8,578 bases of DNA from Acidobacteriota bacterium (GTDB lineage Bacteria; Acidobacteriota; Vicinamibacteria; Vicinamibacterales; SCN-69-37), in assembly GCA_021824055.1 (NCBI GenBank), contig JAKALV010000136.1:1-8578 (forward strand), written 5' to 3'. Made by a program: the position numbers and the translations under genes. This document shows positions 4,574 through 8,578 of this stretch, in pieces (positions within the stretch are counted from its first letter, which is position 1; each line of letters opens with the position of its first letter). The notes under the pieces are model-generated. The model ran no database searches and was not told the origin of the DNA. It saw only the letters and a list, made by a program, of their open reading frames with translations.

Positions 4574-5689
4574 GTGACCTACCCTCCCACCCTCAAGAAA
4601 ACTCCTCTGCATGCTCGCCATCGCGCTCACGGCGCCCGGATGGTTGAGTTCGGAGGGTGGGACATGCCCGTCGAGTACACGGGCATCATCGACGAGCACA
4701 TGGCGGTGCGCACCAAGGCGGGTCTGTTCGATGTCAGCCACATGGGCCAGATCGAGATCGCCGGTCCCCAGGCGCTCGCCGCGGTGCAGCACCTGACCTG
4801 CAACGACGCCTCGAAACTGGCGATCGGCCAGATTCAATACTCGGCGCTCACCACACCCGCGGCCGGATTCGTCGACGACATTCTCGTCTACCGCTTCGCC
4901 GACGACCACTTCATGCTCGTCGTCAATGCCGGCAACATTGTCAAAGACTACGAGTGGATTCAGAACAACACGCGGCAGCGCGGCGGAGACGTGGCGGTGG
5001 TCAACGCCAGCTCGCGTTATGCGCTGATCGCGATCCAGGGGCCGGAAGCGGAAGCGATTCTGCAGACGCTCACCTCGATGGATCTGCCGGCCATGAAGTA
5101 CTACTGGTTCGGCACGGGTGAGGTGGCGGGGCAGCGGGTCACGGTGTCGCGCACGGGCTATACCGGCGAAGATGGATTCGAGATCTTCCTGCCGCCGGCC
5201 GGGGCGGAAAAGATGTGGAACGCCTTGCTCGAAGCCGGCGCCGGCCGCGGCCTCCAGCCGTGCGGTCTGGGCGCGCGCGACACGCTGCGGCTCGAAGCGG
5301 CGATGCGCCTGTGCGGCAGCGACATGGACGACGAGACCACGGTGCTCGAGGCCGACCTGGGCTGGATCGTCGGCTGGCAGAAGGCCGAGTTCCTCGGGCG
5401 CGACGTGCTGCTCGAGCAGAAGGCGGGCGGCCTGACGCGCCGCCTGGTGGGGTTTGAAGTGATGGACAAAGCCATCGCGCGCCACGGGTATCCCGTGGTG
5501 GCGGGGGGGGCGCAGGTGGGCGTGGTGACGAGTGGCACGCAGACACCGTTTCTCAAGAAAGCGATCGGTCTTGCGATGGTGCCGGTCTCGATGTCCGCCG
5601 TGGGGAGTGTGCTGAGTATTGATGTCCGCGGCCGTCAGGTGACGGCGCATGTGGTGCCGCAACCGTTTTACACGCGCGCCGGCAAGTAG
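4574..5689 (+). CDS. gcvT: Glycine cleavage system T protein (aminomethyltransferase)
   Basis: The product releases ammonia from the aminomethyl-lipoyl H protein and transfers the methylene group to tetrahydrofolate, in the cytoplasm. At 371 aa it is close to the usual length (E. coli about 364). The N-terminus shows LKKTPLHARH (7-16) and MVEFGGWDMPVEY (23-35). FVDDILVY (99-106) carries the conserved Asp (101/102) matching the E. coli catalytic Asp101. VVNAGNIVKDYEW (116-128), RTGYTGEDGFEIF and GLGARDTLRLEAAM complete the signature. The GTG at 4574 keeps the conserved N-terminus, and the next in-frame ATG (4640) would remove it. A clear Shine-Dalgarno is missing: AGG just upstream is weak and follows the regulator stop by a few bases. 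First gene of gcvT-gcvH-gcvP, 36 nt ahead of gcvH. A G8 run at 5503-5510 leaves the frame intact. Confidence 0.97.
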   Translation: MTYPPTLKKTPLHARHRAHGARMVEFGGWDMPVEYTGIIDEHMAVRTKAGLFDVSHMGQIEIAGPQALAAVQHLTCNDASKLAIGQIQYSALTTPAAGFVDDILVYRFADDHFMLVVNAGNIVKDYEWIQNNTRQRGGDVAVVNASSRYALIAIQGPEAEAILQTLTSMDLPAMKYYWFGTGEVAGQRVTVSRTGYTGEDGFEIFLPPAGAEKMWNALLEAGAGRGLQPCGLGARDTLRLEAAMRLCGSDMDDETTVLEADLGWIVGWQKAEFLGRDVLLEQKAGGLTRRLVGFEVMDKAIARHGYPVVAGGAQVGVVTSGTQTPFLKKAIGLAMVPVSMSAVGSVLSIDVRGRQVTAHVVPQPFYTRAGK

Positions 5690-5725
5690 CGCGCCCGTAG
5701 TCACAACGTCAGACAGGAGTCCTGC

Positions 5726-6097
5726 ATGTATCCGGCCGATCTGAAGTACACGAACGATCATGAATGGGTGCGCGTTGCTGGCGCCGAAGCCACGGTGGGC
5801 ATCACCGATTTCGCGCAGAAGCAGTTGGGCGACGTGGTCTTTGTCGAGCTGCCGGAGGTGGGCCGCACGCTGAAGCAAGGCGAGGCGTTCGGCACGATCG
5901 AGTCCGTCAAGGCGGTCTCGGAACTCTTCTCGCCGGTCTCGGGCGTGGTGACCGCCGTCAACGGCGAGCTCGGCAGCCATCCCGATTTCGTCAACTCGAA
6001 ACCGCACGACACCTGGATGATCCGGTTGAAGGTGTCCAACGCTGGAGAAGCGGCGTCGCTGCTTGACGCCACCGCATACGAAGCTCTGACCAAGTAG
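5726..6097 (+). CDS. gcvH: Glycine cleavage system H protein (lipoyl carrier)
   Basis: The 123-aa product is the lipoylated shuttle that carries the aminomethyl group from P protein to T protein and is reoxidised by L protein. The length is normal for the family. YTNDHEWVRV (8-17), GITDFAQKQLGDVVFVELP (25-43) and GTIESVKAVSELFSPVSG (57-74) are hallmark stretches. Lys62 in ESVKAVSE is the expected lipoylation site. The C-terminal part NSKPHDTWMIRLKVSN is also typical. AGGAG at 5715-5719, six bases from the ATG, is the strongest Shine-Dalgarno in this operon, which fits the need for more H protein than P or T. It lies 36 nt after gcvT and 15 nt before gcvP. Confidence 0.98.
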   Translation: MYPADLKYTNDHEWVRVAGAEATVGITDFAQKQLGDVVFVELPEVGRTLKQGEAFGTIESVKAVSELFSPVSGVVTAVNGELGSHPDFVNSKPHDTWMIRLKVSNAGEAASLLDATAYEALTK

Positions 6098-6112
6098 GGA
6101 AAGCGTTCACGA

Positions 6113-8578
6113 ATGACCGTCCCAGCATCCGGTACTTTTGCGTCCCGTCATATCGGCCCGCGCGGCGATGAAGTCCGCGACATGCTTTCGGCCGTTGGTG
6201 CGTCAACGCTCACACAACTGATCGACGAGGTGGTGCCGGCCGACATCCGGCTGGCGCGCCCGCTCAACCTGCCGCCGGCGGTCGGCGAAGCCGGGTACTT
6301 CCGGCAGTTGCGCGATATCGCCGGGCGCAACCAGGTCGCGCGCAGCTACATCGGCCTCGGGTACTACGACACGATCACGCCGGCCGTCATCCTGCGCAAC
6401 GTGTTTGAGAATCCGGGCTGGTACACGCCGTACACGCCCTATCAGGCCGAGATCGCGCAGGGCCGCCTGGAATCGCTCCTCAATTTCCAGACGATGGTGC
6501 GCGACCTGACCGGGATGGACGTGGCCAACGCCTCGCTGCTCGACGAAGCCACGGCGGCGGCCGAAGCGATGACGCTGCTCAAGCGGGTGTCGAAGAAGAG
6601 CGGCGCGCACACGTTCCTGGTGTCGCAGCGCATCTTCCCGCAGACGCGCGCGTTGCTCGAGACCCGCGCAACGCCGCTCGGCATCACGTTGAAGTACGTC
6701 GATACCGCGAAGCCGGTGGCGTTCGACGCGGACGCGTACGGGCTGTATCTGCAGACGCCCGACGACCACGGCGAAGTGCACGACTTCGGCGCCCTGATTG
6801 CCGCCGCGCATGAGGCCGGCGTGCTGGTGGCGGTGGGCACGGACCTGCTCGCGTGCGTGCTGATCACGCCGCCGGGCGCGATGGGCGCGGACGTCGTGCT
6901 CGGCAGCGCCCAGCGGTTCGGCGTGCCGATGGGGTATGGCGGCCCGCATGCGGCGTTCTTCGCCACCCGCGAGGCGTTCGTGCGGCAGGCGCCGGGGCGC
7001 ATCATCGGCGTGTCGGTGGACGCGAAGGGGCGCCCGGCGTATCGCATGGCGCTGCAGACGCGCGAGCAGCACATCCGCCGCGAGAAGGCGACGTCCAACA
7101 TCTGCACGGCGCAGGCGCTCTTGGCGAACATCGCGGCGTTCTACGCCGTGTATCACGGGCCCGAAGGCCTTCAGGCCATCGCCCGCCGCGTCAAGGAGCA
7201 GACGCTGCGGCTGAGCGCGGCGATCGAAGGCCTGGGCTGGAAGCAGACCAACGCGGCCTGCTTCGACACGCTGCGCCTGGTCGGCGAGCCCGCGCTGGTG
7301 AAGGCCGTGAAGGCCGGCGCGCTGGCGCGCAAGATCAACTTCTATTACCCGGAGCGCGGCGTCATTCAGATCGCTCTCAACGAGACCGTGACCGACGCGG
7401 ATCTGTCGGACATCGTGGACGTGTTTGCCACGGCGTCGCGCGCGGAGAACTCCGCGCTACCCGAGCCCGGCAAAGTGCAGTACACGCTGCCGGCGGCGCT
7501 CCTGCGCAAGACGCCGTTTCTGACCCACCCCGTGTTCAACCGCTATCACTCGGAAACCGAGATGATGCGGTACGTGCGCGCGCTCGAGCGCAAGGACATC
7601 GGGCTCGACACCGCGATGATCCCGCTCGGCTCGTGCACGATGAAGCTCAACGCCGCGGCGGAGATGATTCCCGTGTCGTGGCCGGAGTTCGCGCGGATGC
7701 ACCCGTTCGCGCCGGCCGACCAGGCGGAAGGCTACCAGCAGATCTTCCGCGAGCTCGAGACGGCGTTGAAGACGGTCACGGGGTTCGCGGCCGTCTCGCT
7801 GCAGCCGAATTCAGGCGCGCAGGGCGAGTTCACCGGCCTGCTCGTCATCCGCGCGTATCACCACTCCCGCGGCGACCAGCACCGCACGGTGGTGCTGATC
7901 CCGCAATCGGCGCACGGCACCAATCCCGCGAGCGCGGCGTTGGCCGGCATGCAGATCGTGATCGTCGCGTGCGACGAGCACGGCAACATCAACGTCGAGG
8001 ATCTTCGCGCGAAGGCGACCGAGCACGCGGCGAATCTGTGCGGGCTGATGGTCACGTACCCGAGCACGCACGGCGTGTTCGAGACCGGCATCCGCGAGAT
8101 CTGCTCGATCGTGCACGAGCACGGCGGGCAGGTCTACATGGACGGCGCGAACATGAACGCGCAGGTCGGCATCACCAGTCCCGCGTCGATCGGCGCGGAC
8201 GTGTGCCATCTGAACCTGCACAAGACGTTTGCGATTCCGCACGGCGGCGGCGGACCCGGCGTGGGCCCGATCGGCGTGGCCTCGCATCTGGCGCCGTTCC
8301 TGCCTGGCCATCCGGTGATGAAGACCGGCGGCGACCAGGCCATCTCGGCCGTGTCGGCGGCCCCGTGGGGCAGCGCCAGCATTCTGCTGATCTCGTACGG
8401 CTACGTCCGCATGCTCGGCGCGGACGGCATGACCGCGGCCACCGAGTTCGCCATCCTCAACGCCAACTATCTGAAGGCGCGCCTCGAGAAGGCGTATCCC
8501 GTGCTCTACACCGGCGCCAACGGCCGCGTGGCGCACGAGCTGATCTTCGACCTGCGCCCGTTCAAGGCGCAGTCGGGC
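6113..8578 (+). CDS. gcvP: Glycine dehydrogenase (decarboxylating), P protein, 3' end missing
   Basis: The frame is open from 6113 to the window end, giving 822 codons of an expected 950-970. It encodes the PLP-dependent P protein, which decarboxylates glycine and loads the aminomethyl group on lipoyl-GcvH. It is the single-chain type: the N-terminal half (SRHIGP at 12-17, YYDTITPAVILRNVFENPGW, YTPYQAEIAQGRLESLLNFQ) runs straight into the C-terminal half (IPLGSCTMKLN, QPNSGAQGE, AHGTNPAS, YMDGANMNAQVG). Lys704 in NLHKTFAIPHGGGGPG is the PLP Schiff-base lysine, close to E. coli numbering. The ATG at 6113 precedes the conserved HIGP motif at normal distance. The Shine-Dalgarno is weak (AGGGA at 6096-6100, 12 nt away), so coupling with gcvH, 15 nt upstream, is likely. 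Nothing looks broken. Confidence 0.97.
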   Translation, partial: MTVPASGTFASRHIGPRGDEVRDMLSAVGASTLTQLIDEVVPADIRLARPLNLPPAVGEAGYFRQLRDIAGRNQVARSYIGLGYYDTITPAVILRNVFENPGWYTPYTPYQAEIAQGRLESLLNFQTMVRDLTGMDVANASLLDEATAAAEAMTLLKRVSKKSGAHTFLVSQRIFPQTRALLETRATPLGITLKYVDTAKPVAFDADAYGLYLQTPDDHGEVHDFGALIAAAHEAGVLVAVGTDLLACVLITPPGAMGADVVLGSAQRFGVPMGYGGPHAAFFATREAFVRQAPGRIIGVSVDAKGRPAYRMALQTREQHIRREKATSNICTAQALLANIAAFYAVYHGPEGLQAIARRVKEQTLRLSAAIEGLGWKQTNAACFDTLRLVGEPALVKAVKAGALARKINFYYPERGVIQIALNETVTDADLSDIVDVFATASRAENSALPEPGKVQYTLPAALLRKTPFLTHPVFNRYHSETEMMRYVRALERKDIGLDTAMIPLGSCTMKLNAAAEMIPVSWPEFARMHPFAPADQAEGYQQIFRELETALKTVTGFAAVSLQPNSGAQGEFTGLLVIRAYHHSRGDQHRTVVLIPQSAHGTNPASAALAGMQIVIVACDEHGNINVEDLRAKATEHAANLCGLMVTYPSTHGVFETGIREICSIVHEHGGQVYMDGANMNAQVGITSPASIGADVCHLNLHKTFAIPHGGGGPGVGPIGVASHLAPFLPGHPVMKTGGDQAISAVSAAPWGSASILLISYGYVRMLGADGMTAATEFAILNANYLKARLEKAYPVLYTGANGRVAHELIFDLRPFKAQSG

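Noticed and set aside
5503..5510. G8 homopolymer in gcvT as a phase-variable switch or frameshift error
   Set aside because: The frame is intact through the run with normal GcvT sequence on both sides. In a GC-rich housekeeping gene it is most likely incidental.
4418..6007. Long minus-strand open frame (529 codons) opposite gcvT and gcvH
   Set aside because: It lies opposite unmistakable gcvT/gcvH sequence and has the Arg/His-rich content expected of a high-GC antisense shadow, with no recognisable domain.

Overview
This is a high-GC bacterial window with strong G/C preference at third codon positions. It comes from a Gram-negative-type bacterium that makes type IV pilus-like proteins. The gene mix and style fit an Acidobacteriota (Vicinamibacteria-like) or myxobacterial-type soil lineage. 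That placement is an inference from style, since no marker gene is present. All recognised genes lie on the + strand.

Region 1 (1-1853) holds the 3' part of an amidohydrolase-2 type metal-dependent hydrolase. It overlaps by one base (TAATG) with a complete NAD-dependent sugar-nucleotide epimerase/dehydratase. The epimerase stop codon lies inside a 60-nt near-perfect palindrome (1847-1906) built from six 9-nt units. About 300 nt of non-coding DNA follows, whose 3' half looks structured.

Region 2 (2205-4566) is a compact accessory cluster. It encodes a secreted ComEA-like helix-hairpin-helix DNA-binding protein, a GspH/FimT-type pseudopilin (overlap GTGA), an 88-aa small protein with a weak PilZ-like look, and a stand-alone AAA+ regulator of the sigma-54 activator family with a C-terminal Fis-like HTH. 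The regulator's sigma-54 contact loop reads RTATGV instead of GAFTGA. A sigma-54-like promoter (GG-N10-GA) lies just in front of its best-supported start. Together these genes suggest a DNA-uptake or type IV pilus module with its own regulator.

Region 3 (4574-8578) is a glycine cleavage operon in the order gcvT-gcvH-gcvP, with small gaps. The single-chain gcvP is cut by the window end after 822 codons. The T, H and P proteins decarboxylate glycine and pass its methylene group to tetrahydrofolate. The L protein (lpd) is not in the window.

I see no rRNA, tRNA, CRISPR array, insertion sequence or phage gene. Most of the window is ordinary. The points most worth checking are the periodic palindrome, the degenerate GAFTGA loop with its nearby sigma-54-like promoter, and the structured leader of the comEA-like gene.
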